A stretch of DNA of 64,000 nt from CALESS01 sp041741455 (GCA_041741455.1 JBGSJZ010000112.1:1-64000), one strand, 5' to 3'; positions 17,801 through 26,939 are shown, counted from the stretch's first letter. Numbers and translations: made by a program. Notes: generated by a model from the letters alone, not told the origin.

Positions 17801-18952
17801 ATGATTGAAAGAATATTGACCTCAAGAATTATTTCCCTGGCTGAGAAATTTCAAGTGATCACACTGACCGGTCCACGCCAATCCGGAAAAACGACACTGG
17901 TCAGAGCAACTTTTCCCGGCTTGCCTTATGTTTCCCTTGAAGAGCCTGATATCCGCCAGATTGCGCTGGCTGATCCACGCGGTTTCCTCTCCAATTACCC
18001 CGCAGGGGCGATCCTGGATGAAATCCAAAATACACCGGAATTGTTCTCCTACATCCAGCGGATTGTGGATGAAAACCGCCAGATTCAATTTATTCTTACC
18101 GGGTCATCAAATTTTCTGTTGATGGAAAAGATCAGCCAAACTCTGGCAGGCCGCACCGCCGTTTTGCACTTGCTACCCTTCTCTATAAAAGAGCTTGAAC
18201 CCCTGGCAGAACCGTATGAAAACCTGATATTTAAGGGTCTTTACCCACGGATTTACGACCGCGACATCCCACCCACTGATTTTTATCCGTCTTACATCCA
18301 GACCTGTGTGGAACGGGATGTTCGCCTGATCAAGAATATCGGGGATATCAATTCCTTCATCCAGTTCACCCAATTATGCGCCGGCCGCATCGGGCAGCCG
18401 CTCAATATAACCGGTCTGGCAAGCGATGCCGGAATCAGTCCCAACACTGCCAAATCATGGCTATCCATTTTGGAAAGCTCCTATATCCTGTATCGTCTGC
18501 AACCTTTTCATCGCAATTTCAATAAACGGTTGATAAAATCAGCCAAGCTCTATTTTTACGACACAGGGGTCGCCTGTTCGTTGCTTGGCATCAAGGAGCA
18601 AGACCAGATTAATTCACATTATATGAAAGGTTCACTTTTTGAAAATCTAATCATCAATGAGTTTATAAAGCGAGACTTTAACCGCGGCATAAGCCGCCAG
18701 CTATATTTTTGGCAGGATAACCACGGCAAAGAAATCGACTGTGTCTGGGAAAACGGGAATAAAATTACAGCGGTTGAGATTAAAGCCGGGAAAACATTGT
18801 CTACGAGCTATTTTGATAATTTTAACTACTGGAGATCACTGGCAGCCTTCCCTGAGCATCAAGAGGTTGTGGTCTATGGTGGGGATCAGTCCATGCAAAC
18901 AAGTGCTGGAGCCTTGATCAGTTGGAGGGATTTGGATCGAATCCAAAATTAG
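17801..18952 (+). CDS. AAA ATPase with C-terminal DUF4143 domain
   Basis: 383 residues. An N-terminal AAA domain has Walker A GPRQSGKTT (24-32) and Walker B AILDEIQ, plus the sensor LTGSSNFLL. The C-terminal DUF4143 domain ends with the PD-(D/E)XK-like signature EIDCVWENGNKITAVEIKAGK. The ATG at 17801 follows GGAG at nine bases. Members are widespread, horizontally mobile and of unknown function; some act as nucleases or in mobile defence-like contexts. The gene has its own promoter and is flanked on both sides by decayed ABC-exporter 3' ends with related terminators, so it looks inserted. Confidence 0.9.
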   Translation: MIERILTSRIISLAEKFQVITLTGPRQSGKTTLVRATFPGLPYVSLEEPDIRQIALADPRGFLSNYPAGAILDEIQNTPELFSYIQRIVDENRQIQFILTGSSNFLLMEKISQTLAGRTAVLHLLPFSIKELEPLAEPYENLIFKGLYPRIYDRDIPPTDFYPSYIQTCVERDVRLIKNIGDINSFIQFTQLCAGRIGQPLNITGLASDAGISPNTAKSWLSILESSYILYRLQPFHRNFNKRLIKSAKLYFYDTGVACSLLGIKEQDQINSHYMKGSLFENLIINEFIKRDFNRGISRQLYFWQDNHGKEIDCVWENGNKITAVEIKAGKTLSTSYFDNFNYWRSLAAFPEHQEVVVYGGDQSMQTSAGALISWRDLDRIQN

Positions 18953-18973
18953 TCCTCTTTATCCACAAACAAC

Positions 18974-19042
18974 CTGCTGGCCCGCATCGGCCTCAACACC
19001 CAACTATACAATACCCAGTTCAACCGGGGGGTGGGGGAATAA
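18974..19042 (+). pseudogene. Second decayed ABC exporter 3' end
   Basis: A shorter remnant. The last 40 bases, with ATACCCAGTTCAACCG, match the 3' ends of both the intact exporter gene (about 11536-11571) and the remnant at 17344. It ends in TAA at 19040-19042 with a terminator right after. Upstream coding sequence is missing. Confidence 0.7.
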
Positions 19043-19048
19043 TATGGG

Positions 19049-19093
19049 CCAAAAGAGCAAGGCACATCGGACGTGCCTTGCTCTTTTGGTTTT
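19049..19093 (+). terminator. Terminator after the second ABC remnant
   Basis: Perfect 17-bp stem (CCAAAAGAGCAAGGCAC with its complement), 7-nt loop, then TTTT. It can also end transcription of the ATPase gene. Confidence 0.85.
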
Positions 19094-19108
19094 ATGGCGT
19101 CCTGTTTT

Positions 19109-20494
19109 CTACCAGGACGGATTGGACTGCGAGATCTCCAAATCGTTTACCCGGATGAAGGCCGGGACGACGATGGCGGTCGGGTTGCGGGCTCCGTAGC
19201 TGGAGGAGGTATTGTTGACCACCTGGGTTTTCGATAACCAGGCCACCTTGTCGCCGAACAGGTCCAGCAGGCTCTGGGTGACTCGGACGTTGTAGGGCAG
19301 TTCCACCGTGCCATCCTTCTTGAGCAGTAGGGCGCCAAAGCGCGAGCTACCGGTCACCAAGCCCTTGGACGGGTTGACGAAGTTCATGTAGTGCAGGAAG
19401 GGGATGTAAAGGATGTCTTTGTCACGCGGCATGGCCACCAGCTCTGCCAGCGTGCTCACGGCAACTTCGCCCGGTGTTACCACCAGGCTCTTGTGCATCA
19501 CGCTGTGACCGGTGGGTTTTGCGCCAAATTCATCCGCATCGTCCTGGTCCCAGGTGTAGGCCTTGAAGACACCCTTTTCAAAGATTGGGAAGGGCTGGCG
19601 GGTCATGCCCATCATATCCCGCTGGAAGGGGAAGGTCTCCAGTCGGGTCGGGTCATCCGTCAGGCTGAACTTTTCCGAAAGGATGCGCATGCCAAGCTGT
19701 TCTTCCGTGGTAAATGAAAAACCGCGCTTCAAGGCGCCGCCGCTGAAGCCGATCCAGTTCATCATGCTGACCAGGTCGCCGATGGCGGCCGGACCAAAAA
19801 CGATGTCATAGCTGCCGAGCGGCAACTGCACGGCCGGGTCGTTCTGGTAATGCTGGAGCAGGAAGGCCAGGTCCGCATGCATGCTGGCCGGATCCAGTTC
19901 AGACTTTTTCTGGGCGGAGCGTTCGGCGATCACTTCCCACTTCAGGCGGGAGTTGGAGAGCACGATGCTGATCTGGGCATCCGAGGTCATGATATATTGG
20001 ACAAATTCCGAGCGGGTATTGATCAGGGCGGTGGTGTTGGCCCCGCAGGAGAAGGCGCCGGAAAGTTGAATTTCAGCCGATTCGAACCCCTTGGCTGCCT
20101 GGTTGATGTAGGCCAATCGCTCCTCATTACTGAGCAGTGCCAGGGCTTCATCATACCCGCTCTCATCGATGAAATCCTCGCTGTAAGTCGGGATGGTGGG
20201 GTCATAATTCAGGGGCTGGGCGTGTTGGACCATCTCGGCAGCCGTATCCACGCCGTGTTTCATCTCGTCAAGCTGATCCAGGCCGGTGATCATCTCGTAG
20301 CTGGCGCGCTTGCGGCCAGCATAGGCGGTGATCTCCAGGCGGATCAGGTGTTCGTTAGTGTTCAGTGAGACGGCCGAGTTGGCAAAACGGATCAGATAAC
20401 TGTCTTCCTCGTGGTAGAAAAAGGTGAATTCCACCTTCTTGGTAAGGGCGTACGCCCGTAATTCGCGCAGGGTTTGGATGATTCGATCCTTCAC
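19109..20494 (-). CDS. tldE: TldE/PmbA-like protein, partner of TldD
   Basis: 461 residues of the TldD/PmbA family without the HExxxH metal site, as expected for the TldE subunit. In characterised bacteria TldD and TldE form a heterodimeric zinc protease that trims leader-type peptides such as microcin precursors and degrades unfolded antitoxin. Here the two genes are separated by two bases on the minus strand, tldD first. No RiPP precursor or modification genes are seen close by, so a housekeeping proteolysis role is more likely. Confidence 0.88.
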   Translation of the reverse strand: MKDRIIQTLRELRAYALTKKVEFTFFYHEEDSYLIRFANSAVSLNTNEHLIRLEITAYAGRKRASYEMITGLDQLDEMKHGVDTAAEMVQHAQPLNYDPTIPTYSEDFIDESGYDEALALLSNEERLAYINQAAKGFESAEIQLSGAFSCGANTTALINTRSEFVQYIMTSDAQISIVLSNSRLKWEVIAERSAQKKSELDPASMHADLAFLLQHYQNDPAVQLPLGSYDIVFGPAAIGDLVSMMNWIGFSGGALKRGFSFTTEEQLGMRILSEKFSLTDDPTRLETFPFQRDMMGMTRQPFPIFEKGVFKAYTWDQDDADEFGAKPTGHSVMHKSLVVTPGEVAVSTLAELVAMPRDKDILYIPFLHYMNFVNPSKGLVTGSSRFGALLLKKDGTVELPYNVRVTQSLLDLFGDKVAWLSKTQVVNNTSSSYGARNPTAIVVPAFIRVNDLEISQSNPSW

Positions 20495-20496
20495 GG

Positions 20497-21951
20497 CTAT
20501 TCTCCTATGGTCACATTGTCGAAGCGGCAGACCGGCACGCCGTGCCCGAGCTGCATGATCTGGTTGGGCTGCCCCTTGCCACAGTTATCCACGTAGCGCA
20601 CTTCCCAGGTGGAAGCATCGCCAACCGCCGAGAGGGAATTGTAGAACTGGACGGTCTCGCCCTTGTAGGTCGAATTCTTGACCACTTGGGTCACAGCGCC
20701 GTCCTCCACCAGCCAGCCGATATCCGTGGCGAAGTGGAACTGCTCGCGGTTGGAACCAATCGACCAGCTCTTGTCACCATCCAGGATGATGCCGCGTTCG
20801 GTGTTGCGCACGATGTCATCCAGCGTGCCATCCGTACCGGGATCAATGTTGATGTTGGTCATACGCTCGATCGGCACCCGGTAGAAGGCGGTGGCGCGGT
20901 TGGCGCCACTGCTACCCTCAAAGATCTGCTTGCGGGCGCGGGCGTTGGCCTCTTCCACCATCTGGCGACCGGTAATGGCGCCCACCAGGATACCCTTGTC
21001 GATCAGCAGGTTATCCTGGGCGGGCACGCCGTCATCATCGTAACCAAAGCTGCCGGGGCTGTTGGGCTCAGTGGCGTTGGCGCGGGCGGTCAACTTGGGG
21101 GATCCATAGCGCAACTTACCAAAGTCCTCCAGCCGGACGAAGGAACCGCCGGCAAAACCCAGCTCGTAACCCAGGATGCGGTCCAGCTCCAGGGCGTGAC
21201 CGATGGTCTCGTGGGTCTGCAGGAACATGATGCCGGGCAGCAGAATGACCGAGCGCACATCCTTGGGGCAGGGTTCGGCCGCTACCACCTGGTTCATCTC
21301 GCGTACGATGCGGTCGGCATTCTCGAGGAAGAGTGGCTTGTCCACTGTCTCCCAGCCGCGGGTTGCACCCAGGCGGGAGGGGCTGAACGAGCGGGCATGC
21401 ATCACACCCTGGGCATCCACGCCCATCACCTGGATGGCCGGGAAGGCTTCAATGATGGTTTTCTCGATCTGGCTGCCTTCGGAATCGAGGAAGATGATCT
21501 GCTTGCGCATGAAGATCAACTGGCCCACCCGCTGCAAGACGCCAGGTTGGTTGAGCCTGGCATCCATTTCCTGCAAAAAGGCGACCTTGTCGCCAAATGG
21601 GACGGAGAAAGGATCCACTTCATTCGGGCTGTGGAAGGAGGCCTGGACGGCGTCCTTCTCGGCCAAGCGGATCGGGAAAGTGACCCGTTCAGCAGCGACG
21701 CGGGCATTATCCAGGGCCTTGTCGAAGATGGCGGCCAGGTTGGTCAAATCAGAGGAAGCGGAAAAGCCCCAAGCGCCTTTGTAGAGCACCCGCACCCCCA
21801 CCCCGCTTTCGCGCGAAGCCGAGGCGCCCTTCAGGTTGCCGTTCCACATCACCAGCTGGTTGGTTTCTTCCAGCGGGTACCAGCGGGCGTCCACATAGGT
21901 CACGCCAGCTTTTTTCAAGCGTTCTATTTGTTCTTGCAATTGCTTTAACAT
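20497..21951 (-). CDS. tldD: TldD-like metalloprotease subunit
   Basis: 484 residues. The zinc site HETIGHALE (H247, E248, H252, with E255 nearby) is intact, which marks the catalytic TldD subunit. Family length is typical (about 480). The protein has no signal peptide and is cytoplasmic. First gene of the tldD-tldE pair. A long frame on the opposite strand across this gene is only a coding shadow. Confidence 0.92.
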   Translation of the reverse strand: MLKQLQEQIERLKKAGVTYVDARWYPLEETNQLVMWNGNLKGASASRESGVGVRVLYKGAWGFSASSDLTNLAAIFDKALDNARVAAERVTFPIRLAEKDAVQASFHSPNEVDPFSVPFGDKVAFLQEMDARLNQPGVLQRVGQLIFMRKQIIFLDSEGSQIEKTIIEAFPAIQVMGVDAQGVMHARSFSPSRLGATRGWETVDKPLFLENADRIVREMNQVVAAEPCPKDVRSVILLPGIMFLQTHETIGHALELDRILGYELGFAGGSFVRLEDFGKLRYGSPKLTARANATEPNSPGSFGYDDDGVPAQDNLLIDKGILVGAITGRQMVEEANARARKQIFEGSSGANRATAFYRVPIERMTNINIDPGTDGTLDDIVRNTERGIILDGDKSWSIGSNREQFHFATDIGWLVEDGAVTQVVKNSTYKGETVQFYNSLSAVGDASTWEVRYVDNCGKGQPNQIMQLGHGVPVCRFDNVTIGE

Positions 21952-22146
21952 CAGACTCTCCCATGATTGGATTGAGATATGAAATTGATTGGGTAGTGTA
22001 TTACCAAAAACGATTATACCGCTCTTGGAGTTAAATATTAATCTACTCGATCATGAAATTTTCTGAAGATTGTCAGTATCGGTGTCTTTATCTTCGCCCT
22101 TACCGGCCAGGTTTTAATTACAAACATCAAACAAGAATAGTATTGG

Positions 22147-22467
22147 CTAGCCCAGGAGAAACTGGAACAGATAGAGAGCCAGCATGCCGGCCAGGATGGT
22201 CAGGACGGTGTTGCGGCTGCGCCAGGCCACCAGGATCGCCAGCAGGCCGGCCAACAGGCGGGGGTTGAGGGGAGTGGTAATGAAACTACCATCCTGGATG
22301 AGCATTTCCGGCAGGATGATGGCGCTCAACACGGCCGGCGGCACAAAGCGCAGGGCGCGCTGGAACAACTGCGGCGGCTGCCAGCGCTCGGAGAGGGCGA
22401 TGAAGGACAGGCGGATGCCGTAGGTCAGCAATCCTGCCAGCAGGATGATCAGCCAGCTTTCTGCCAT
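22147..22467 (-). CDS. azlD: AzlD-family branched-chain amino acid export subunit
   Basis: 106 residues, four hydrophobic segments and little else, matching AzlD. AzlC and AzlD together export branched-chain amino acids and their analogues. The start at 22467 overlaps the end of azlC by 19 bases, indicating translational coupling. The PPAVLSAIILPE segment is typical. Confidence 0.9.
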   Translation of the reverse strand: MAESWLIILLAGLLTYGIRLSFIALSERWQPPQLFQRALRFVPPAVLSAIILPEMLIQDGSFITTPLNPRLLAGLLAILVAWRSRNTVLTILAGMLALYLFQFLLG

Positions 22468-23141
22468 TTTCCCTCACTCCACAACCCGACCCCGATGCCC
22501 ACCAGGGCCGCCAGGATCAGTCCAATTTTATACGGCAGTTGATAAGCCACCACTGCTGTCAGGGCGGCGCTCAGGGCGGCCAATACCATCGGGCGATCCT
22601 TCAAGACTGGGACGACCAACGCGATGAAGGTCAGGGCCAGGGTGAAATCCAACGACCAGCCGGCGGGAATTTGCGCTCCCAGGAAAATGCCAAGGGCAGT
22701 GCAGGCCTGCCAGCAAGTCCACAAGCCCAGGCCGGCCCCCAGCAGGTACCAATGCTGGGCACCCGCCGAGCCCTCCCGCTCATAATGGGTGATGCCAACC
22801 GCATAGGCTTCATCCACCAGGACGTAGGCCAGCAGGCCCTTCCAGAGCGGCGAAAGGTGTTTGAGATGGGGAGCAACCGAAGCGCTGTAGAGGGCGTGCC
22901 GCAGGTTGATGACGAAGGCGGTCAGGACCACCACCACCCAGGGGGTATCTACTGCCAGTAATTTAACGATCATAAACTGAGAAGAACCCGCAAAGACGAT
23001 GGACGACATGGCCTGGGCCGTATTGGGCGCCAGGCCGGCTTCAATCGCCAGCACGCCGTAGATCATGCCAAATGGCGCTACGCCGATCAGGATCGGCAGG
23101 ACGTCTTTTACACCATTCAGGAATTGGGATTTCTTCGTCAT
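22449..23141 (-). CDS. azlC: AzlC-family branched-chain amino acid exporter
   Basis: About 230 residues from the Met at 23141; the family core starts shortly after (PILIGVAPFGMIYGVLA) and includes FAGSSQFMIVKLL. The frame is open to an ATG at 23240 and neither start has a good ribosome site, so the N terminus is uncertain. Five or six membrane segments. It is the main subunit of the two-component exporter with AzlD, encoded downstream with overlap. Confidence 0.88.
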   Translation of the reverse strand: MTKKSQFLNGVKDVLPILIGVAPFGMIYGVLAIEAGLAPNTAQAMSSIVFAGSSQFMIVKLLAVDTPWVVVVLTAFVINLRHALYSASVAPHLKHLSPLWKGLLAYVLVDEAYAVGITHYEREGSAGAQHWYLLGAGLGLWTCWQACTALGIFLGAQIPAGWSLDFTLALTFIALVVPVLKDRPMVLAALSAALTAVVAYQLPYKIGLILAALVGIGVGLWSEGKWQKAG

Positions 23142-23414
23142 AAGCAAATGAAAAATCTTTCGCAACTGGGTAAGGGCGATCGCGAAGCGTGTCCCTTGGG
23201 GAAGCAGCCGAGGATTAACGCTTTTTCCAAAGAATTCCATTCGTTCGGCCGCTTCGCCCTTACCGGTTATGCCCCGGGGTCAAGAATGAAATTATTGAGT
23301 TAATGCCGAATATTACCACGAATGACTCCGGGATGCGACCAATTTATGGAACTTAGAACCATCCAACATCGTCATTAAAGGTGTCAATCTAGATTAAAAT
23401 TAAGGAGAAGTGTT

Positions 23415-24176
23415 GTGAAAATTCGATTTTTTATCGTCATCGGGGTGATCACCAGTATGATTCTTTCTGCCTGCAGTAGCAAGACCCCAGCCAGCCTGGA
23501 TGGCAGTGCCTGGATCCTGACCGAATTAAACGGCCAGCCCGTGCTCAGCGAGCCGCTGGTCACTTTAAACTTTAGCGATGGTAAGCTCGGCGGCACGGAT
23601 GGCTGCAACCATTACGGCGGGAGCTACACCGTCAATGGCAGCCAGTTCAGCGCAGGGCAGGATATCTTTTCGACCCTGATGGCCTGCGAAGAAGGCATCA
23701 TGCAGCAGGCCTCGGCCTTCTTGAGTGCCCTGACCAGCGCGGTCAAGTACGAAATCAACGGCGACAAACTCAGCCTGCTGGACGAGAACGGCGCTGTCCT
23801 GGCCGTTTTCAGCGCCCAAAGCCAGGACCTGGCCGGCACCAATTGGATCGTGACCGGTTTCAATAATGGCCATCAAGGGGTTGTCAGCCCGATTTTGGAT
23901 ACAGAACTGACCCTGGTATTTGACACTGAGGGTAAATTAAGCGGGAGAGTCTGTAACAGCTATTTCGGCGCTTATGAAACGGGCAAGGGCACCATCCAGA
24001 TCAGCGCGCTGGGCCAGACCGAGATGTATTGTGTGGAGCCGGAAGGCATCATGGAACAGGAAACCCAATTCCTGCAAGCGCTTGGAACGGCCGCCACCTA
24101 CCGGGTGGATGGCAACAGCCTGGAGATGCGCACCGCCGGGGACGAAATCGCAGTATCCCTGACTAAAGCCCCCTAA
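23415..24176 (+). CDS. META-domain lipoprotein, paralogue 1
   Basis: 253 residues. A signal peptide ends in the lipobox ILSAC, so the protein is probably lipid-anchored. Two META (DUF306, HslJ-like) domains follow: SAWILTELNG with DGCNHYGGSY (about 30-135), then TNWIVTGFNN with a similar Cys-containing core (about 140-253). META domains bind no known cofactor; in HslJ they relate to stress and novobiocin resistance. First of four tandem paralogues, with GGAGAAG before the ATG. Confidence 0.88.
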   Translation: MKIRFFIVIGVITSMILSACSSKTPASLDGSAWILTELNGQPVLSEPLVTLNFSDGKLGGTDGCNHYGGSYTVNGSQFSAGQDIFSTLMACEEGIMQQASAFLSALTSAVKYEINGDKLSLLDENGAVLAVFSAQSQDLAGTNWIVTGFNNGHQGVVSPILDTELTLVFDTEGKLSGRVCNSYFGAYETGKGTIQISALGQTEMYCVEPEGIMEQETQFLQALGTAATYRVDGNSLEMRTAGDEIAVSLTKAP

Positions 24177-24192
24177 AATCACACGTCATTAT

Positions 24193-24225
24193 CCATAGAG
24201 ACGTTGCACTGCAGCGTCTCTATGG
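24193..24225. repeat. Palindromic repeat, copy A (TAGAGACG family)
   Basis: CCATAGAGACG pairs with CGTCTCTATGG around a TTGCACTGCAG centre. A very similar palindrome sits at 25938, also between META genes. It may also act as a terminator for the first META gene, since GTTTTAAT follows. The pattern resembles dispersed extragenic palindromes. Confidence 0.7.
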
Positions 24226-24288
24226 TTTTAATCATCGGCATCATTTTCTCCATCCAAAAAGGTATACAATAAGAACAAGGAGAGGTTT

Positions 24289-25053
24289 ATGAAAACAAAA
24301 ATCCTTGTGCTTATCTTAGGGTTGTTGTTGGTCTTAACACCCCTTGCCTGTACTACTAACCCCACTGTGTTGGATGGCACCGATTGGATATTAACGGAAT
24401 TGAATGATCATTCAACATTTGTCGGCACGATCGTTACACTGAAGTTTTCTGAAGGGAAAATCAGCGGTCGGGATGGCTGCAATCGGTACAATGGTACCTA
24501 CACCTTATCAGGCAATAAAATTCGCTTAAAGAATATTTTTGCCACCTTGATGTCTTGTCCTCCAAAAGGTGTCAACGAACAAGCCGAAGAATATCACAGT
24601 GTGCTTCTTGCAACTGCTCAATATGAAATTAACGGGGATAAGCTCAGCCTGCTGGATAAGCATGACATAATGCTAGCCACCTTTACCGACCAGAGCCAGG
24701 AGTTAGCCAGAACCAGTTGGATCGTGACCGGCTTCAATAATGGCGAACAAATCGTAGTCAGCCCTCTTTCCGATGTCGAATTAACGGTTACCTTTGATGC
24801 CGATGGAAAGGTCAGGGGGAATGCTGGCTGCAACCAGTATGCTGCACTATATACAACCGAGAACCAATACATCTCTATTGACTCAATTGAGGTGACCCGG
24901 ATGTTCTGCAGCAAACCGGATGAAATCATGCAACAAGAGACACAGTTCCTGGCTGCTCTGCAATCAGCAGTCAGTTATAAATTTGATGGAGAATCTCTGG
25001 AAGTTTACCGACCGGTGAATGTAATTGCCCTCATTCTGGTAAAAGCTCCGTAA
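24289..25053 (+). CDS. META-domain lipoprotein, paralogue 2
   Basis: 254 residues with lipobox PLAC and two META domains (TDWILTELND with GRDGCNRYNGTY; then TSWIVTGFNN with AGCNQYAALY). The domain boundary and the NGDKLSLLDK linker are closely shared with paralogue 1. The upstream AAGGAGAGG precedes the ATG at 24289, and a TATACAAT about 25 bases before the start may be a -10. Function unknown. Confidence 0.87.
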   Translation: MKTKILVLILGLLLVLTPLACTTNPTVLDGTDWILTELNDHSTFVGTIVTLKFSEGKISGRDGCNRYNGTYTLSGNKIRLKNIFATLMSCPPKGVNEQAEEYHSVLLATAQYEINGDKLSLLDKHDIMLATFTDQSQELARTSWIVTGFNNGEQIVVSPLSDVELTVTFDADGKVRGNAGCNQYAALYTTENQYISIDSIEVTRMFCSKPDEIMQQETQFLAALQSAVSYKFDGESLEVYRPVNVIALILVKAP

Positions 25054-25125
25054 AATTCTACGGGTTTAAATTCACCACTATTTCCCAACCGAAAAAGGTT
25101 TACAATAAGACCAAGGAGCGGTGAG

Positions 25126-25923
25126 ATGAAATCAAAAACCTTTCTGCTCATTTTTGTGTTCATTTTACTGGCGGTACCTGCTTGCACTGTCAAACCACCA
25201 TCGCTCTATAACTCCGCCTGGGTACTAACCGAACTGAATGGCAAGCCAGTCGAAAATCTCCTGCGCGAGCTTCATGTTGAACAAAATTTTGAGGCAATCG
25301 AAGATTTCTACATTTCCTTGAGATTCTCCAAGAATAAAATCTCCGGGAAAACCGGCTGCAATAAATACGACGGGCCTTACTTTGCGTTGGGGAATTATCT
25401 CTTCACCGGCAAGATTTTTTCTACCGGGGTGATGTGCCTGTCGGAGGAGATCGATCAACAGAACACCGATTACTTCAGAGCATTGGGTTGGGCAAACCAC
25501 TATGAAAACAGCGGTGATCAACTCCGCCTGCTGGACCTGGATGATAATATCCTGGCAGTCTTCACTGCCCAGCGTCAGGAACTGGCTGGCACCCGCTGGC
25601 AGGTGATGGGCTTTTCTCCATACCAGGCTTATCCGCTGGATGGAGTCCTGATCAAGGTGAATTTTGGTGCGGCTGGCAAAGTAAGCGGAACCGCCGGCTG
25701 TAAAGATTTCTCTGCCTCTTACGAAATCCATGAACCGACCATCCATATTGCCTTTATAAAGATCACGGATATGATCTGCGACGAGCCGGATGGTAGCCAG
25801 CAACAGGAGCAGCAATTCCTGACCGCATTGCAAGCTGCTACCACTTACAAAATGGAAGGTAATTCACTGAAATTATACACCGCTGACGATAAAATCGCTG
25901 TCAGCCTGTTAAAAGCCCCGTAA
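25126..25923 (+). CDS. META-domain lipoprotein, paralogue 3
   Basis: 265 residues. Lipobox VPAC, then a first META domain extended by about 20 residues (VENLLRELHVEQNF) and a second META domain (TRWQVMGFSP with TAGCKDFSAS). Its upstream sequence, TTTACAATAAGACCAAGGAG ending just before the start, is repeated before paralogue 4, so promoter and ribosome site were duplicated together with the gene. Paralogues 3 and 4 are closest to each other. Confidence 0.87.
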   Translation: MKSKTFLLIFVFILLAVPACTVKPPSLYNSAWVLTELNGKPVENLLRELHVEQNFEAIEDFYISLRFSKNKISGKTGCNKYDGPYFALGNYLFTGKIFSTGVMCLSEEIDQQNTDYFRALGWANHYENSGDQLRLLDLDDNILAVFTAQRQELAGTRWQVMGFSPYQAYPLDGVLIKVNFGAAGKVSGTAGCKDFSASYEIHEPTIHIAFIKITDMICDEPDGSQQQEQQFLTALQAATTYKMEGNSLKLYTADDKIAVSLLKAP

Positions 25924-25937
25924 AATTCCGCCGCATC

Positions 25938-25973
25938 CCGGTAGAGACGGTGCGATGCAACGTCTCTACGGGG
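25938..25973. repeat. Palindromic repeat, copy B (TAGAGACG family)
   Basis: GTAGAGACG and CGTCTCTAC flank a GTGCGATGCAA centre, with CCCG and GGGG at the edges. It shares arms and part of the centre with copy A at 24193. Confidence 0.7.
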
Positions 25974-26032
25974 TTAAATACACTACTATTGCCCATCCAA
26001 AAAGATTTACAATAAGACCAAGGAGCGGTGAG

Positions 26033-26875
26033 ATGAAATCAAAAGCCTTTCTGCTCATTCTTGTGCTAATGTTGTTGGCGGTCCCTGCTTGCACTGTCAA
26101 GCCACCATCGCTCAATAACTCTGCCTGGGGTTTAACCGAACTGAATGGCAAACCCGTCGAAACTTTCCTGCGCGAGCCTTTTTTAGACCAGAGTTTTGAG
26201 CCCTTCCAAGATTTCTCCATTTCTCTGAGATTCTCCAAGAATAAAATCTCCGGGAAAGCCGGCTGCAACGATTACGAAGGACCCTACTTTGCCCTGGGAA
26301 ATTATCTCTTTACAGGGAACGTTTTCAGCACTTTGGTGATGTGCTTTTACCCCGAGGATATCGATCAACAGAGCAGCGATTATCTGAGTGCATTGGGTTG
26401 GGCAAACCACTATGAAAACAGCGGTGATCAACTCCGCCTGCTGGACCTGGATGATAACATCCTGGCAGTCTTCACTGCCCAGAGCGAGGGGCTGGCCGGC
26501 AGCTGGTGGCGGGTGGTTTATTTTATCGACAACAGGCAAAATAATAATGCCTATCCATTTTATGAAAGGATTAAGAAAATAGTAGACCCGCTGTCCGGCA
26601 CCACCATCAGCCTGAGGTTCCTTGAGGATCAACTCGGCGGAAGTGGCGGGTGCAATGATTATTTTGGCCGGTATGAAATTGAAAACGGCTCCATTCAAAT
26701 CACCGAGAGGGGCAATAGTGTCATGGCCTGTCCCGAACCGTCCGGATTGATGGAACAGGAAGCGCTATACTTCATAGCCTTGAGATCCGTAACCGCCTAC
26801 CGAGTGGATGGCGATTACCTGGAGTTGCGCAACGCCGAGGATGAAATCGCGGTTAGCCTGGTAAGAGTTCCATAA
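26033..26875 (+). CDS. META-domain lipoprotein, paralogue 4
   Basis: 280 residues from the ATG at 26033, which follows AAGGAGCGGTGAG. The longer frame from 25955 covers the palindromic repeat and is not coding. Lipobox VPAC, a first META domain nearly identical to that of paralogue 3 (AGCNDYEGPYFALGNYLFTG), and a more diverged second domain with an inserted loop (NRQNNNAYPFYERIKK). Two-domain order is kept in all four copies. Confidence 0.87.
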   Translation: MKSKAFLLILVLMLLAVPACTVKPPSLNNSAWGLTELNGKPVETFLREPFLDQSFEPFQDFSISLRFSKNKISGKAGCNDYEGPYFALGNYLFTGNVFSTLVMCFYPEDIDQQSSDYLSALGWANHYENSGDQLRLLDLDDNILAVFTAQSEGLAGSWWRVVYFIDNRQNNNAYPFYERIKKIVDPLSGTTISLRFLEDQLGGSGGCNDYFGRYEIENGSIQITERGNSVMACPEPSGLMEQEALYFIALRSVTAYRVDGDYLELRNAEDEIAVSLVRVP

Positions 26876-26881
26876 ATGTTG

Positions 26882-26939
26882 TTGGGTTGAAGGGCGTTTC
26901 CAGGTTGAGTAAATCCTCTGCTTCTGCCCTTCAACCCAA
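26882..26939 (+). terminator. Terminator candidate after the META gene cluster
   Basis: A 14-bp perfect stem, TTGGGTTGAAGGGC with its complement at 26926-26939, and a 30-nt loop, just after the last META gene. No T-tract, so its strength is uncertain. Confidence 0.5.

Noticed and set aside
20542..21948. 468-codon open frame opposite tldD
   Set aside because: It lies entirely across tldD, which has clear zinc-site and family features; such frames arise from third-position GC bias.
20497..21951. tldD-tldE as part of a RiPP (modified peptide) cluster
   Set aside because: No precursor peptide, cyclodehydratase or radical SAM gene nearby.
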